Below, piece after piece: positions 19,817 to 31,075 of a stretch of DNA of 64,000 nt. Source of the stretch: Saccharothrix sp. ALI-22-I (GTDB lineage Bacteria > Actinomycetota > Actinomycetes > Mycobacteriales > Pseudonocardiaceae); the NCBI RefSeq assembly GCF_001984175.1, contig NZ_MTQP01000053.1:106133-170132 (forward strand), written 5' to 3'. Below the pieces are notes generated by a model. That model ran no database searches, had not been told where the DNA came from, and was given only the letters and a program-made list of their open reading frames with translations. A program made the translations under genes and the position numbers. Numbering within the stretch: the stretch's first letter is position 1; each line of letters begins with the position of its first letter.

Positions 19817-20929
19817 TCAGCCCTTGGCCTGGTTCAACTGTCCGGTCACCGTCTCCAGCAGTTCGGCCCACGACTTCTCGAACTTGTCGACGCCCTCGGT
19901 CTCCAGCACGACGAACACGTCGTCCAGGTCGATGCCGACCCCGACGAGATCGTCGAAGACCTGCTGCGCCTGGGCCGCGCGCCCGGACACGGTGTCGCCT
20001 TCGATCTTGCCGTGATCGGCGACCGCGTGCAGGGTCTTCTCCGGCATCGTGTTGACCGTGTCGGCCACTACCAGCTGATCCACGTACCGGGTGTCGGAGT
20101 ACTTCGTGTCCTTCACACCCGTGGACGCCCACAGTGGACGCTGCGCGCGGGCGCCGTCGGCGGTCAGCGCCTCCCAGCGCGCGCCCTTGAAGGTCTCCTC
20201 GAACGCCGCGTAGGCCAGCACCGCGTTGGCGATGGCCGCCTTGCCGCGCAGCTCCGCCGCGGCCGGGGTGTCCAGGGCGTCCAGCCGCTTGTCGATCTCG
20301 GTGTCCACACGGGACACGAAGAACGACGCGACGGAGTGGATGGTGCGCAGGTCGTGGCCGTTGGCCTTGGCCTGCTCCAGACCCGCGATGAACGCCTCCA
20401 TCACGTGCCGGTAGCGCTCGACGGAGAAGATCAGCGTCACGTTCACGCTGATGCCCTCGGCGAGCACCCGGGTGATCGCGGGCAGGCCCTCGACCGTGGC
20501 CGGGATCTTCACCAGCAGGTTCGGCCGGTCCACCGTCTTGGCCAGGTCCAGCGCTTCGGCGACGGTGGCCTCGGTGTCGTTGGCCAGCCGCGGGTCGACC
20601 TCGATCGACACCCGGCCGTCCACGCCGTCGGTGGCGACGTAGATGTCGCGGAACAGGTCGCACGCGTTGCGCACGTCCGTCGTGGTGATCTCGCGGACCG
20701 CCGCGTCGGTGTCGGCGCCGCGCGCGGCCAGCTCGCGGACCTGCTCGTCGTAGGCCGAGCCCTTGGACAGGGCGGCGGCGAAGATGGTCGGGTTCGTGGT
20801 CACGCCGACCACGTGCTGGTCGGCGATCAGGCCGGCCAGATTGCCCGTGGTCAGCCGCTCGCGGGACAGGTCGTCCAGCCAGATCGACACGCCCGCGTCG
20901 CTGAGCGCGGCCAGCGGATTGGTGCTCAT
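19817..20929 (-). CDS. tal: Transaldolase
   Basis: Tal moves a dihydroxyacetone unit between sugar phosphates in the non-oxidative pentose phosphate branch. The ATG at 20929 ([20 protein letters not shown]) has a gggag site about 10 bases upstream and fits the family; the frame extends 16 codons further without homology. At 370 residues it is the long actinobacterial type. Motifs are [23 protein letters not shown], the Schiff-base lysine region [11 protein letters not shown], and [11 protein letters not shown]. It lies 48 bases after tkt and 43 before pgi. Confidence 0.97.
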   Translation of the reverse strand: MSTNPLAALSDAGVSIWLDDLSRERLTTGNLAGLIADQHVVGVTTNPTIFAAALSKGSAYDEQVRELAARGADTDAAVREITTTDVRNACDLFRDIYVATDGVDGRVSIEVDPRLANDTEATVAEALDLAKTVDRPNLLVKIPATVEGLPAITRVLAEGISVNVTLIFSVERYRHVMEAFIAGLEQAKANGHDLRTIHSVASFFVSRVDTEIDKRLDALDTPAAAELRGKAAIANAVLAYAAFEETFKGARWEALTADGARAQRPLWASTGVKDTKYSDTRYVDQLVVADTVNTMPEKTLHAVADHGKIEGDTVSGRAAQAQQVFDDLVGVGIDLDDVFVVLETEGVDKFEKSWAELLETVTGQLNQAKG

Positions 20930-20977
20930 CTCGTCAACTCCCGTGAAAGTCTGGTGCGGATCGGCGTTGGAGTGCAC

Positions 20978-23071
<2,094 letters not shown>

Positions 23072-23325
23072 TGACTTCCAGCTCCAAACTCACTAGGCGG
23101 CGGTGTGACGGCTGGCGGTGAACTTAATCGATCCCGTCAGGCCCGATCCGCGGCTCCCAAGGTCCGCCGGCCAGCCTAGTCCGGCGAGTGGACGAGCGTG
23201 CGCCCCCTGCTCTGTGGGTGTACGCACAGGTGTAGTTGGTGCGTTCAGGGAGTACCCGAACGGGCTGCTCTGGGAACACGCGGTTACCATCTGCGCATTC
23301 CCTGGACCCTGAGGAGCGCGACGCC

Positions 23326-24249
23326 ATGAGTGCCGTCACCGAGGCTCCGGCGCGGTCGCCCCGACAGGTCGTCGGCGCGTACGTGGCGCTGACCAAGCCC
23401 CGGGTGATCGAGTTGCTGCTGATCACCACCATCCCGGCGATGCTCCTGGCCGCCCGCGGTCTGCCGCCGCTGTGGCTGATCGCGTGCACCCTGGCGGGCG
23501 GCACCCTCGCGGCGGGCTCGGCGAACGCGCTGAACTGCTACGTCGACGCCGATATCGACTCGGTGATGAAGCGCACCGGCGCCCGGCCGCTGGCCCGGAA
23601 CACCATCCCGCCGCGCAACGCGCTGGTCTTCGGCGTGGTGCTCGGGGTGATGTCGTTCGGGTTCCTGTGGTTGACCACGAACCTGATCTCGGCCGTGTTC
23701 GCGGTGGCCACGATCCTGTTCTACATCTTCGTCTACACCCTGGTGCTCAAGCGCCGGACCTCGCAGAACATCATCTGGGGCGGTATGGCCGGCTGCATGC
23801 CGGTGATCATCGGCTGGTCGTCGGTGACCGGCACGGTGGAGTGGCCCGCGCTGGTGATGTTCGGCGTGATCTTCTTCTGGACGCCGCCGCACACGTGGGC
23901 GCTCGCGATGAAGTTCAAGGAGGACTACGCGCGGGCCGGTGTGCCGATGCTGCCGGTGGTGGCGACGGCGCAGCAGGTGACGCGGCAGATCGTCATCTAC
24001 TCGTGGATCACGGTCGTGTGCACGCTGCTGCTGGCGCCGGTGACGTCGTGGATCTACGTCGCCGTGGCGGCGCTGTCGGGCGTGTGGTTCGCGGTGTTCG
24101 CCCACCGCCTGCACGGGGTCGTGCGGCGCGGCGGGTCGACGAACACGATGAAGTTCTTCCACATGTCGAACCTGTACCTGATGCTCGTGTTCTGCGGCCT
24201 GGCCGTGGACGCGGTGATCGGCCTCCCGGTGCTCGGCTGGCCGTTCTGA
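23326..24249 (+). CDS. ctaB: Protohaem IX farnesyltransferase (haem O synthase)
   Basis: CtaB adds the farnesyl tail to haem B to make haem O for cytochrome oxidase. The ATG at 23326 ([16 protein letters not shown]) has gaggagcg upstream, giving 307 residues with about eight to nine membrane helices. The UbiA-type polyprenyl diphosphate motif is [20 protein letters not shown], and the second conserved loop is [17 protein letters not shown]. Its partner ctaA (haem A synthase) is about 15 kb downstream. Divergence from tkt is the conserved mycobacterial order. Confidence 0.97.
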   Translation: MSAVTEAPARSPRQVVGAYVALTKPRVIELLLITTIPAMLLAARGLPPLWLIACTLAGGTLAAGSANALNCYVDADIDSVMKRTGARPLARNTIPPRNALVFGVVLGVMSFGFLWLTTNLISAVFAVATILFYIFVYTLVLKRRTSQNIIWGGMAGCMPVIIGWSSVTGTVEWPALVMFGVIFFWTPPHTWALAMKFKEDYARAGVPMLPVVATAQQVTRQIVIYSWITVVCTLLLAPVTSWIYVAVAALSGVWFAVFAHRLHGVVRRGGSTNTMKFFHMSNLYLMLVFCGLAVDAVIGLPVLGWPF

Positions 24250-24265
24250 GCTTGATGCACTTTCC

Positions 24266-24296
24266 GCATATTTGCGGATAGCTAGCCTGATCGACA
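24266..24296. repeat. Bipartite direct repeat, copy 1 (left edge of accessory block)
   Basis: GCATATTTGCGGAT, nine bases, then GATCGACA. The same arrangement with the same spacing recurs at 27585-27615 (24 of 31 positions identical, 21 of 22 in the two conserved parts). The two copies bracket the four-gene block at 24296-27474. Confidence 0.6.
24283..24295 (+). promoter_or_regulatory. Leaderless-type promoter of the gene at 24296
   Basis: A TAGCCT -10 box (24283-24288) lies exactly 7 bases before the ATG and there is no Shine-Dalgarno sequence, the usual layout for a leaderless actinobacterial transcript starting at the A of ATG. Confidence 0.5.
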
Positions 24297-25111
24297 TGGC
24301 TGTGCAGGGGGATGGACCGTCACCCGACCGGGGGTCCTTCGACAAGACGACAGTGGACCGCTGGCAGGTCTTCGGCGGCATGGCCGGCGTTGCCGCGCTG
24401 CTGCTCTCAGTGGTCGGAGGCATCCAGGACCAGGTCCCGTTGTCTCTGGTCGCGGCCGGTGCGGTCACCCTGGTGGGTGTCTGGCTGCTCTACCGCTGGG
24501 GCCGTCGCCCTCGGCAGCACCTGGCCAAGCACTTCGTGGTGCCGGTGTTGCTGACCGTGGTGGGCGCCGCCACGGGCGGTGTGCTCGGCGGCCTGGAACT
24601 ACGCCCCACCGGTGGCACCGCCCAGCCCGGCGCCACGACGACCACCACCGGCGACACCGCACCCACCTTCGATTCCGTGACCACGGCCGGGGGCACCACC
24701 ACCACGACCCGCGCCGCGACGCCAACGACCACCGCCGCCGTCCCGGCCGGGACAGCGCCGAGCGAGTTCCGCTCCGGTCGGGTGACGCTCACCTCCGGCT
24801 ACTACATCGACCTCGACTCGAAGGGCGAGAACGGCGGGGTCACCGACGGCTCGTCTTCAAAGACCGACCTCCAGTACATCTCCGGCCTCTACGCGGATGA
24901 CATCGCCCCTGTCGCCGGGGCCGCGCCCGGCTACCAGGACTGCATCTCCGCGACGGCGCTGACCGACTACGTCGACTGGGACAAGCTGGAGGAGAGCGCG
25001 GCCTTCTGCGTGAAGACCACGGAGGGGCGCTGGGCCCGGATCGTCGTGGTCTCGGCGGAGAACTACAAGACGCTCGTGTTCGACGTGGTCGTCTGGGAGA
25101 AGCAGGCCTAG
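24296..25111 (+). CDS. Three-TM protein with Thr-rich linker and extracytoplasmic domain, unknown function
   Basis: The 271-residue protein starts at the ATG at 24296 (MAVQGDGPSPDRGSFDK). Three helices (VFGGMAGVAALLLSVVGG; PLSLVAAGAVTLVGVWLLY; VVPVLLTVVGAATGGVLGG) are followed by a Thr-rich linker of about 50 residues (TTTTTGDTAP, TTTTTRAATPTTTAAV). The C-terminal globular domain has two cysteines (YQDCISATAL and AAFCVKTTEG) and a beta-rich pattern (SGRVTLTSGYYIDLDS; RWARIVVVSAENYKT). Similar stalked proteins are common in actinomycetes, but no named family is recognised. It is leaderless, and its stop overlaps the convergent HD gene by 4 bases (CTAG). Confidence 0.75.
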   Translation: MAVQGDGPSPDRGSFDKTTVDRWQVFGGMAGVAALLLSVVGGIQDQVPLSLVAAGAVTLVGVWLLYRWGRRPRQHLAKHFVVPVLLTVVGAATGGVLGGLELRPTGGTAQPGATTTTTGDTAPTFDSVTTAGGTTTTTRAATPTTTAAVPAGTAPSEFRSGRVTLTSGYYIDLDSKGENGGVTDGSSSKTDLQYISGLYADDIAPVAGAAPGYQDCISATALTDYVDWDKLEESAAFCVKTTEGRWARIVVVSAENYKTLVFDVVVWEKQA

Positions 25112-25755
25112 GACACCGCCGACAGCAGCTCGGTCACGCTCGGGTCGTCCAGGGACTCCACGATGCAGGACCACAGCTCCAGGTTCACCGCGGCCCACCG
25201 CGAGTAGGTGGCCGCCGCCTCCGGGTCGTAGAAGTAGTACCCGTCGTCGTGCTTGTCCCGCTGCTCGCCGACGATCTTGTGCGCCAGCTCCTTGAGCGTG
25301 ATGCCGTTCTCTTCGAGGTACTTCGGCGCGAGTACCACCGGCGTCACCGGCAGGGCCTTGAACAGCGTGTCCGCGTCGGACAGGGCCTGCGCCTCCGGTG
25401 AGATGTCGCGGTGGCGGGTGCGCATCTCGGCCTCCTCGACGACCTCGTCCACCCGCATCGCGACCTCGTCCGGCACGCCCGCGCGCGCCAGGATGTCCAG
25501 CCGCAGCCGCCTGCCGTCCACGGGCAGGGAGTTGCGCCGGACCATGTAGTTGACGTCGTGGACCAGGGCGGCCACCTCGACCAGCGCCACGTCCGAACCG
25601 TTGCGCCGGGCGAAGTGGACGGCCTTGTCCCGCACGAAACTGACGTGGTGCCAGCCGTGGAACTGCAGTTTCGCGGCGAGGTCGCGGCACAGCCGCCACA
25701 CCTCGCACTCCACGTCGGAGATCGCCTGCGCCGTGACCGTCGTGACAGTACTCAT
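25108..25755 (-). CDS. HD-domain metal-dependent phosphohydrolase
   Basis: The 215-residue protein is a small HD-superfamily hydrolase. The likely metal ligands are His36/His37 (FHGWHHVSFV), the His66-Asp67 doublet (VAALVHDVNY) and an Asp in ALSDADTLF near residue 130. Such proteins cleave nucleotides, (p)ppGpp-like or other phosphoesters; the substrate cannot be read from the sequence. It is the last of three minus-strand genes (two-TM protein, cupin, HD) and lies 57 bases after the cupin gene. Its stop overlaps the convergent gene at 24296 by 4 bases. Confidence 0.75.
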   Translation of the reverse strand: MSTVTTVTAQAISDVECEVWRLCRDLAAKLQFHGWHHVSFVRDKAVHFARRNGSDVALVEVAALVHDVNYMVRRNSLPVDGRRLRLDILARAGVPDEVAMRVDEVVEEAEMRTRHRDISPEAQALSDADTLFKALPVTPVVLAPKYLEENGITLKELAHKIVGEQRDKHDDGYYFYDPEAAATYSRWAAVNLELWSCIVESLDDPSVTELLSAVS

Positions 25756-25812
25756 CGGGCCCTCCCGTGCCGGGTGGGCCGATGGTAAGGGGCGCGGTGA
25801 TCCTTGGCGCTG

Positions 25813-26460
25813 TTACAGGTTGTTGGTCAGGTCCTCCAACCTCGCCTCGACCGGCACGTGCCGGTGGCTGGTGCGGGTGTCGGGGTCGTAGCTCAGGCTC
25901 CACGGGCTGATCGCGCGCGATTTCACCAGGAACGTCATGGTGTCGTCCGCCGCCCGGGGGATGCGGTGGAACTCGTGCGCCAGCATGGTCCCCGAGGTGC
26001 CCTCGCGGGCCTCGGCGCTGCGCAGCAGGGCGGTGGACAGGATCGCCCGACCGTCGTCGGCCACGTTCGCGGTGAAGCGTTCGTGCAGGTAGGAGCCCGA
26101 CAGGATGATGGTGCAGAAGTGGTAGCGGTGGTTGTGGACGGAGTCGGCGTAACCCGGTCTCCAGTCACGCTGCGGCTTGTACTCGTGCAGCCAGAACGTG
26201 AACGGCTCGGCCGGCTCGTCCCGCAGGCACCACGCGAAGTGGGTCGTCGTCTCGCGGGATCTGGCCACCACGCGCATCTCGTCCTGCGGTGAGAGGGAGC
26301 GCAGGTGCCCGCGCAGCCTCTCCCGCAGTCCGGGTCGGACCGCCCACTCCCGGAAACGCCTCTCGACGTGTCCCCAGTGGTCGACGACAGGGGGGTCGTC
26401 CACGGCTATGAGCGCGGCGAGCTCCGCGAGGGCGGAGAACCCGGTGAACTCGGTCAGCAC
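25813..26460 (-). CDS. Cupin-like protein, unknown function
   Basis: The 215-residue protein has the look of a small-molecule metalloprotein of the cupin / cysteine-dioxygenase fold. There is a HNHRYHF motif (about residue 108), then LSGSYLHERF, then a second histidine-bearing strand LAHEFHRI, and a hydrophobic strand MTFLVKSRAISPWSL. The order HxH...H would suit a mononuclear iron site. I do not recognise a specific substrate. It begins 6 bases after the two-TM gene ends and clearly shares its transcript. Confidence 0.6.
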   Translation of the reverse strand: MLTEFTGFSALAELAALIAVDDPPVVDHWGHVERRFREWAVRPGLRERLRGHLRSLSPQDEMRVVARSRETTTHFAWCLRDEPAEPFTFWLHEYKPQRDWRPGYADSVHNHRYHFCTIILSGSYLHERFTANVADDGRAILSTALLRSAEAREGTSGTMLAHEFHRIPRAADDTMTFLVKSRAISPWSLSYDPDTRTSHRHVPVEARLEDLTNNL

Positions 26461-26466
26461 TGCTTA

Positions 26467-27474
26467 TCAGCTCCCCAACTGAGCGGACGCGGAGAATTCT
26501 TTGCGGAATCGGTGGAACTTCTCCTCAAGCGACCGGAACCCGTCCTCGTCCAGCACGGTCCCGGTGATCTTCTCGAACAGGGCGAGGAAGTCCGCCCGGC
26601 TGGTGCCCGGTGTGATGACGATGTGCAGCCCTGCCTTGGAATTGCTGATGCGCAGGAACTCGGCGCGTTCCATTCCGTAGATGAACGAACCCTCCGAGAA
26701 CCGCACCGTGCGCGGGTACAGGCGCAGCACGCCCGCGCTGGTGTTGCTGTAGAGGGTCAGCCACACGCTGTCGTCGAACAGCTCCATCCGGTCCAGCGGC
26801 GGGTCCGACACGATCGTCAGGTCGATCCGCGAACAGTGGCCGCGGGCCAGGAACAGGCCCACCAGGCCGATGGAGATCTGCTCGCGCAGCTTCGCCACGA
26901 TCGAGTCGTAATCGCCGTCCGCACCTTCGTTGCGCAGCAGGTACCGCGCTCGCCCGCTGATCGCGTCGTCGTCCCGTGGATCGGCCAGGACGGCTTTGAG
27001 CTCGCATTCCGACTGGGACAGCAGCAGTCGGCCGGCCGCGTAGCGGCCCGCGAAGCCGCGGAAGACGTACAGCCGGGTGCGTTCCAGGTCCTGCATCATG
27101 ACCTGGTTGAACACCGGGTCGGGCCGTGCGGTCGGCTCGAACACGTGGCTGGGGAAGAACTCGCGGTCGAGCGCCCGGTACTCGGCGGTAAGGTCGCGCA
27201 GCGCCTTGCGGCTCTCCTCGACGACCGGCGTGATCAACGCCCGTTGCGCGGCCGAGCTGGTGATCAGCGTCTGCCCGAATCCGACCACGGCCGAGATCAG
27301 CGTGCCGGTGCCCACCGACGTCAGAAACGTGCGGAGCGCACCTTGATCCATTGTGCTGGAAATGGCCAGACAGCTGCCGGAAGTGACGACGAGGGTCAGC
27401 AGGAGCAGCCCTGTTCTGGTCCAGAACAATTCCTGTAACAGGTTGCTGCGGACGCCCTTCGGCTCCGCGGACAC
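26467..27474 (-). CDS. Two-TM membrane protein with large cytoplasmic domain, unknown function
   Basis: The 335-residue protein starts at a GTG at 27474 behind a perfect aaggaggt site 6 bases upstream; an upstream TTG at 27501 is unlikely. Two helices near the N terminus (GLLLLTLVVTSGSCLAI; TFLTSVGTGTLISAVVGFG) lead to about 260 soluble residues. These contain ELKAVLADPRDDDAISGRARYLLRN and DLTIVSDPPLDRMELFDDSVWL, a pattern that recalls small PLD-like or nucleotide-binding alpha/beta domains without a diagnostic HKD motif. It is the first gene of the minus-strand two-TM/cupin/HD run. No function is assigned. Confidence 0.65.
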   Translation of the reverse strand: MSAEPKGVRSNLLQELFWTRTGLLLLTLVVTSGSCLAISSTMDQGALRTFLTSVGTGTLISAVVGFGQTLITSSAAQRALITPVVEESRKALRDLTAEYRALDREFFPSHVFEPTARPDPVFNQVMMQDLERTRLYVFRGFAGRYAAGRLLLSQSECELKAVLADPRDDDAISGRARYLLRNEGADGDYDSIVAKLREQISIGLVGLFLARGHCSRIDLTIVSDPPLDRMELFDDSVWLTLYSNTSAGVLRLYPRTVRFSEGSFIYGMERAEFLRISNSKAGLHIVITPGTSRADFLALFEKITGTVLDEDGFRSLEEKFHRFRKEFSASAQLGS

Positions 27475-27584
27475 GATGTCACCTCCTTGGCGGGCACTCA
27501 AACGGACGAATGCCGTCGGTATCCGATCAAGTGCGCGGAGTTACTGTACTCGGGGGTACGCAACGGCGGAAGCGGTAATTAGTG

Positions 27585-27615
27585 GCACATTTGCGGATTG
27601 ATTCCTAGATCGACA
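27585..27615. repeat. Bipartite direct repeat, copy 2 (right edge of accessory block)
   Basis: GCACATTTGCGGAT, nine bases, GATCGACA, in the same orientation as copy 1 at 24266-24296. It sits in an AT-richer intergenic patch between the two-TM gene and the FKBP gene. Confidence 0.6.
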
Positions 27616-27696
27616 GCAGCGCACCGTGATCGGCGTTGGGCCTGCCGGTGGGGCCTGCGGCGGCGCGGCCGGACCAGAACCCTAAGCTCGACAACC

Positions 27697-28272
27697 ATGC
27701 GTACTGTCGGCCGTACGGCCCTGGCTCTCGTCTCCCTGTTGTCCGCCGGTCTGGCGCTGACCGCGTGCACCGCTAGCGACCGGCCGTCCACTCTCACCAC
27801 CACCCCGCCCGCTGCCGCCGCGCAGCAGCCGGAGGCCGACCTGCCGGAGCCGAGCGGCCCGCCGTGCGAGGTGTCCCAGTTCCGGGTGACCGGCGCGCCG
27901 GGGGAGAAGCCGACGATCACCGTCCCGACCGGCTGCACGCCGCAGGACGGCCTGGTCGTCGAGGACCTCACCGAGGGCACCGGCCCGGAGATCAAGTCCG
28001 GCTCCACCGCCGAACTGCACTACGTGCTGGCGACGTTCTCCGACCAGCAGACCCGTGAGGCGTCCTGGGACAGCGGCGAGCCGTTCCCGCTGGAGAACAT
28101 CGGCCAGGCCGGCGTCATCAAGGGCTGGAACGAGGGTCTGATCGGCCTGAAGGAGGGTGGGCGCCGCCTGCTCGTCGTGCCGTCGGACAAGGGCTACCCG
28201 CAGGGTCAGGGCGACATCAAGCCCGGCGAGACGCTGATCTTCGTGGTCGACGCGGTCAAGGTCCAGCCCTGA
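27697..28272 (+). CDS. FKBP-type peptidyl-prolyl isomerase lipoprotein
   Basis: This is an exported folding catalyst. The 191-residue protein has a lipoprotein signal peptide with lipobox LTAC (lipidated Cys24), a Thr/Pro/Ala-rich spacer, and an FKBP domain (LVVEDLTEGTGPEIKSGSTA; WDSGEPFPLENIGQAGVIKGW; GGRRLLVVPSDKGYP; LIFVVDAVKV). The GVIKGW motif and the terminal strand are intact. A TAAGCT -10 box (27683-27688) lies 8 bases before the ATG with no Shine-Dalgarno, so it is probably leaderless. A hairpin 17 bases past the stop ends the transcript. Confidence 0.9.
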   Translation: MRTVGRTALALVSLLSAGLALTACTASDRPSTLTTTPPAAAAQQPEADLPEPSGPPCEVSQFRVTGAPGEKPTITVPTGCTPQDGLVVEDLTEGTGPEIKSGSTAELHYVLATFSDQQTREASWDSGEPFPLENIGQAGVIKGWNEGLIGLKEGGRRLLVVPSDKGYPQGQGDIKPGETLIFVVDAVKVQP

Positions 28273-28288
28273 GCTGAACCCCGACGGC

Positions 28289-28317
28289 AAGGGCGGCCCC
28301 ACACCGGGGCCGCCCTT
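28289..28317. terminator. Bidirectional terminator between FKBP gene and qor
   Basis: Perfect 12-bp arms (28289-28300 and 28306-28317) with a 5-base loop; AA and TT flank the stem, so it can act on both convergent strands. Confidence 0.8.
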
Positions 28318-28344
28318 CCGCGTTCGGCGGACCGGATCAGGGGA

Positions 28345-29316
28345 TCAGGGGATGAGCAGCAGCTTTCCGGTGGTGCGGCGGCCTTCCAGGTCCTCGTGCG
28401 CCCGCCGCGCCTCGGCCAACGGGTAGCGCCCGCCGACCCGCACGGTCAGCGAACCGTCCGCGACGGCCGCGAACAGCTCACCCGCCCGCCACTCCAACTC
28501 CTCGCGGGTGGCCACGTGCGCGCCCAGCGACGGCCGGGTCAGGTACACCGAGCCCGCGTGGTTGAGCCGCATCGGGTCGAACGGCGGCACCGCACCGCTC
28601 GACGCGCCGAACAACGCCAGCACACCGCGCGGCTTCAGGCTGGCCAGGCTCCCGTCGAACGTCGTCGCGCCCACGCCGTCGTACACCGCCGCGACACCCA
28701 CGCCGTCGGTCAGCTTCCGCACCTCGGGCGCGAAGTCGGTCAGGTCGTACCGGATCACCTCGTCCGCGCCCGCCTCCCGGGCCAGCGCTTCCTTCGCCTC
28801 CGTGGACACCGTGCCGATCACCCGCGCGCCGCGCGCCTTCGCCAGCTGCACCAGCAGCAGCCCCACGCCACCCGCGGCGGCGTGCACGAGCACCGTGTCG
28901 TCCTTCTGCACCGGATAGGTGGACGCGATCAGGTAGTGCGCGGTGAGGCCTTGGAGCAGCACCGCGCCCGCCGTGTCGTCGTCCACGCCGTCCGGCACCG
29001 GCACCGCGTCCGCAGCGGGCACCACGGCCTGTTCCGCGTAGCTGCCGATGGCCTGCGACCAGGCCACGCGGTCACCCACCGCGAAGCCGGTGACGTCCGC
29101 GCCCACCGCGCTCACCCGGCCGGTGCCCTCCAGGCCCAGCCCGAACGGCACGGGCAGCGGGTAGCGGCCCTCGCGGTGGTAGCAGTCGATGAAGTTCACC
29201 CCGGCCGCGGCCACGTCCACCAGCAACTCGCCCGCGCCGGCCGACTTCGGCTCCACGTCGGTGAACTCCAGCACGTCCGGTCCACCGGTCGCGCGCACCA
29301 CCACTGCCTTGGGCAT
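28345..29316 (-). CDS. qor: Zinc-free quinone oxidoreductase (MDR family)
   Basis: This is an NADPH-dependent quinone reductase of the medium-chain dehydrogenase family. The ATG at 29316 (MPKAVVVRATGGPDVLEF) has caggagg upstream and gives 323 residues. Motifs are VNFIDCYHREGRYP, LGLEGTGRV, and the NADPH loop HAAAGGVGLLLVQLAKARGARVIGTVS. The structural-zinc cysteines are absent, as in QorA. Its position between ctaB and ctaA matches the mycobacterial order (Rv1454c). Confidence 0.93.
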   Translation of the reverse strand: MPKAVVVRATGGPDVLEFTDVEPKSAGAGELLVDVAAAGVNFIDCYHREGRYPLPVPFGLGLEGTGRVSAVGADVTGFAVGDRVAWSQAIGSYAEQAVVPAADAVPVPDGVDDDTAGAVLLQGLTAHYLIASTYPVQKDDTVLVHAAAGGVGLLLVQLAKARGARVIGTVSTEAKEALAREAGADEVIRYDLTDFAPEVRKLTDGVGVAAVYDGVGATTFDGSLASLKPRGVLALFGASSGAVPPFDPMRLNHAGSVYLTRPSLGAHVATREELEWRAGELFAAVADGSLTVRVGGRYPLAEARRAHEDLEGRRTTGKLLLIP

Positions 29317-29399
29317 GTTTCGTCCTCCTGTAGGAAAATCGCCGTACGTACTGGGCCAACCGCCGCGACGGCCGGCCTGTTCCGCGGCTCCGGCGGATC

Positions 29400-31028
29400 T
29401 CACTTGCCGAGAGCGACCCTCCGCGCCAGCCCCAACGGCAACGCTCCCGCACCCGCGATGGTGTCGTGGAACTCCCGCAACGACCCCGTGTACTCCGACC
29501 TGATGCGCTCGATCTCCAACGCGCCGGTCAGGTACGACGGCGCCTGCGTCGGCCACGCGCAGTACCGGCTGACCTCGCCGGTCGCCGTGCCGGGCGTCAA
29601 CGACGCCTTGGTCGTCATGAACTCCTCGGCCTGCTCGACGCTCATGTCGCCGCAGTGCAGCGCGGTGTCCACGATCATCCGCGCCGCGCGGAACAGCCGC
29701 GCCTCGACGTGCGCCAGCTCCTGCGCGCGTGCCGTGGCGGCGTCACCGACCACCTCGGCGCTGAAGTAGCCGTGCTCCCGCAGCAGCTTCTCCGCGTACA
29801 GCGCCCAGCCCTCGGAGAAGTACGGGGTGCGGAACACCTTGCGCACCGGCCGGTTCTGCGCGGCCAACCACGACAGGTGCCAGTGGTGGCCGGGGTACGC
29901 CTCGTGCACCGCGATGGTGGCCAGTTGGGCGCGGGAGTTCGTGCGCAGCCGCTGGGCGGTCTGCTCGGCGGTGAACCCGTCCGGTGGGAACGGCACGAAG
30001 AAGTGGCCCGTGCGCTGGTCGGTCAACGGCGGCGGCGACATGTAGGACGCCACCGAGAGGATCGGGCGCTGGAACGTCGGCGAGGGCACCACCCGGCACT
30101 CCTCGCCCTCGGCGAACGTCACCAGGCCGTGCTCGACCAGGAACGCCCGCGCCCGCAACGTCTCCGCCTCGTACTCGGCGCGCATCGCCTCCGGCGTCGG
30201 CGGGTGGTCGTCCTGGAACGACGCCATCACCGCGTGCCAGTCGTCGGACCCGGCCAGCTCGCGCATCTCGGCGTCCAGCTCGGCGTAGGCGGCCTTGCCG
30301 CGCTCGTGCAGCTCGGCGGCGCCGTAACCCAGCACCTCCTGCTCGCGCAGCAGCGTCGAGTACAGCCCTTCGCCCATCCGCCAGTCGCCCGCGGCCCGCC
30401 CGGCGAACTCGTCCAGGAACGCCGCCAGCTCGTCGAACGCCCGCGCGGCCGGTTCGGCGGCCTCGGCCAGCTCCGCGCGCAGCGCCGGGTCGGACACCTC
30501 GGCGGGCAGCGTGGCGGTGAGGAACGCCCGTCCGGTCCGGGCCTGGTCGGCGGCCCGCTTCACGATCTTCGGCGAGGCCAGCTCCGGGTCCAGGTTCGCG
30601 CGGCACGCGGCCAGCAGACCGGGCACCTCGGCCAGCCGCTTCACCACGCTCGCCACCAGCTCCGGCTCCGGCCGCAGCCGGTTGAGGAACGCGCTGAACA
30701 ACGGGTACAGCACGGCGCCGGTGTAGACCGACGGGTCACGCCGCCACGACGGCCACGTGGCCGAGGCCCGCACGCCGCGCAGCACGGCGATGACGAGGTC
30801 CCGGTCCACCGAGCCCTGCAGGTCGTCGGTCTCGATCGCGGTGAAGCGGTCGAGCCACGCGCCCGCGTCGCGTTCGTACCGGGTGAGCGCGGTCGCGCTG
30901 TAATCACCGAGGGTGTGGTCGTGGGCGAGTGAGCCGAACATCGCGGCCTTGCCCGGATTGTGGTCGAAGTGCCAGGCCAGGAACTGTTCGACCAGGCGGG
31001 TGAGGTTTGTGGTTTCGGTCACGACCAC
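29400..31028 (-). CDS. DUF885 family protein, probable metallopeptidase
   Basis: The 542-residue cytoplasmic protein belongs to DUF885, whose members carry a gluzincin-like zinc site. The HEAYPGHH motif is near residue 375, and the downstream glutamate lies in FSEGWALYAEKLLREHGY. The conserved C-terminal block (GEVSRYCAWPTQAPSYLTGA) is also present. The N-terminal FLAWHFDHNPGKAAMFGSL is typical. Peptidase activity is the family expectation; the substrate is unknown. GTG at 31028, or two codons later. There is no signal peptide. It is divergent from the nucleotidyltransferase gene. Confidence 0.85.
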   Translation of the reverse strand: MVVTETTNLTRLVEQFLAWHFDHNPGKAAMFGSLAHDHTLGDYSATALTRYERDAGAWLDRFTAIETDDLQGSVDRDLVIAVLRGVRASATWPSWRRDPSVYTGAVLYPLFSAFLNRLRPEPELVASVVKRLAEVPGLLAACRANLDPELASPKIVKRAADQARTGRAFLTATLPAEVSDPALRAELAEAAEPAARAFDELAAFLDEFAGRAAGDWRMGEGLYSTLLREQEVLGYGAAELHERGKAAYAELDAEMRELAGSDDWHAVMASFQDDHPPTPEAMRAEYEAETLRARAFLVEHGLVTFAEGEECRVVPSPTFQRPILSVASYMSPPPLTDQRTGHFFVPFPPDGFTAEQTAQRLRTNSRAQLATIAVHEAYPGHHWHLSWLAAQNRPVRKVFRTPYFSEGWALYAEKLLREHGYFSAEVVGDAATARAQELAHVEARLFRAARMIVDTALHCGDMSVEQAEEFMTTKASLTPGTATGEVSRYCAWPTQAPSYLTGALEIERIRSEYTGSLREFHDTIAGAGALPLGLARRVALGK

Positions 31029-31075
31029 CGAAGCTACCCGGTGGTCGGGTTGATCGGGTGGTGGCGCAAATCCCG

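Noticed and set aside
24272..24295. An earlier in-frame start for the three-TM gene at 24272
   Set aside because: It would lie upstream of the -10 box that sits 7 bases before the ATG at 24296, and adds residues without homology or a ribosome-binding site.
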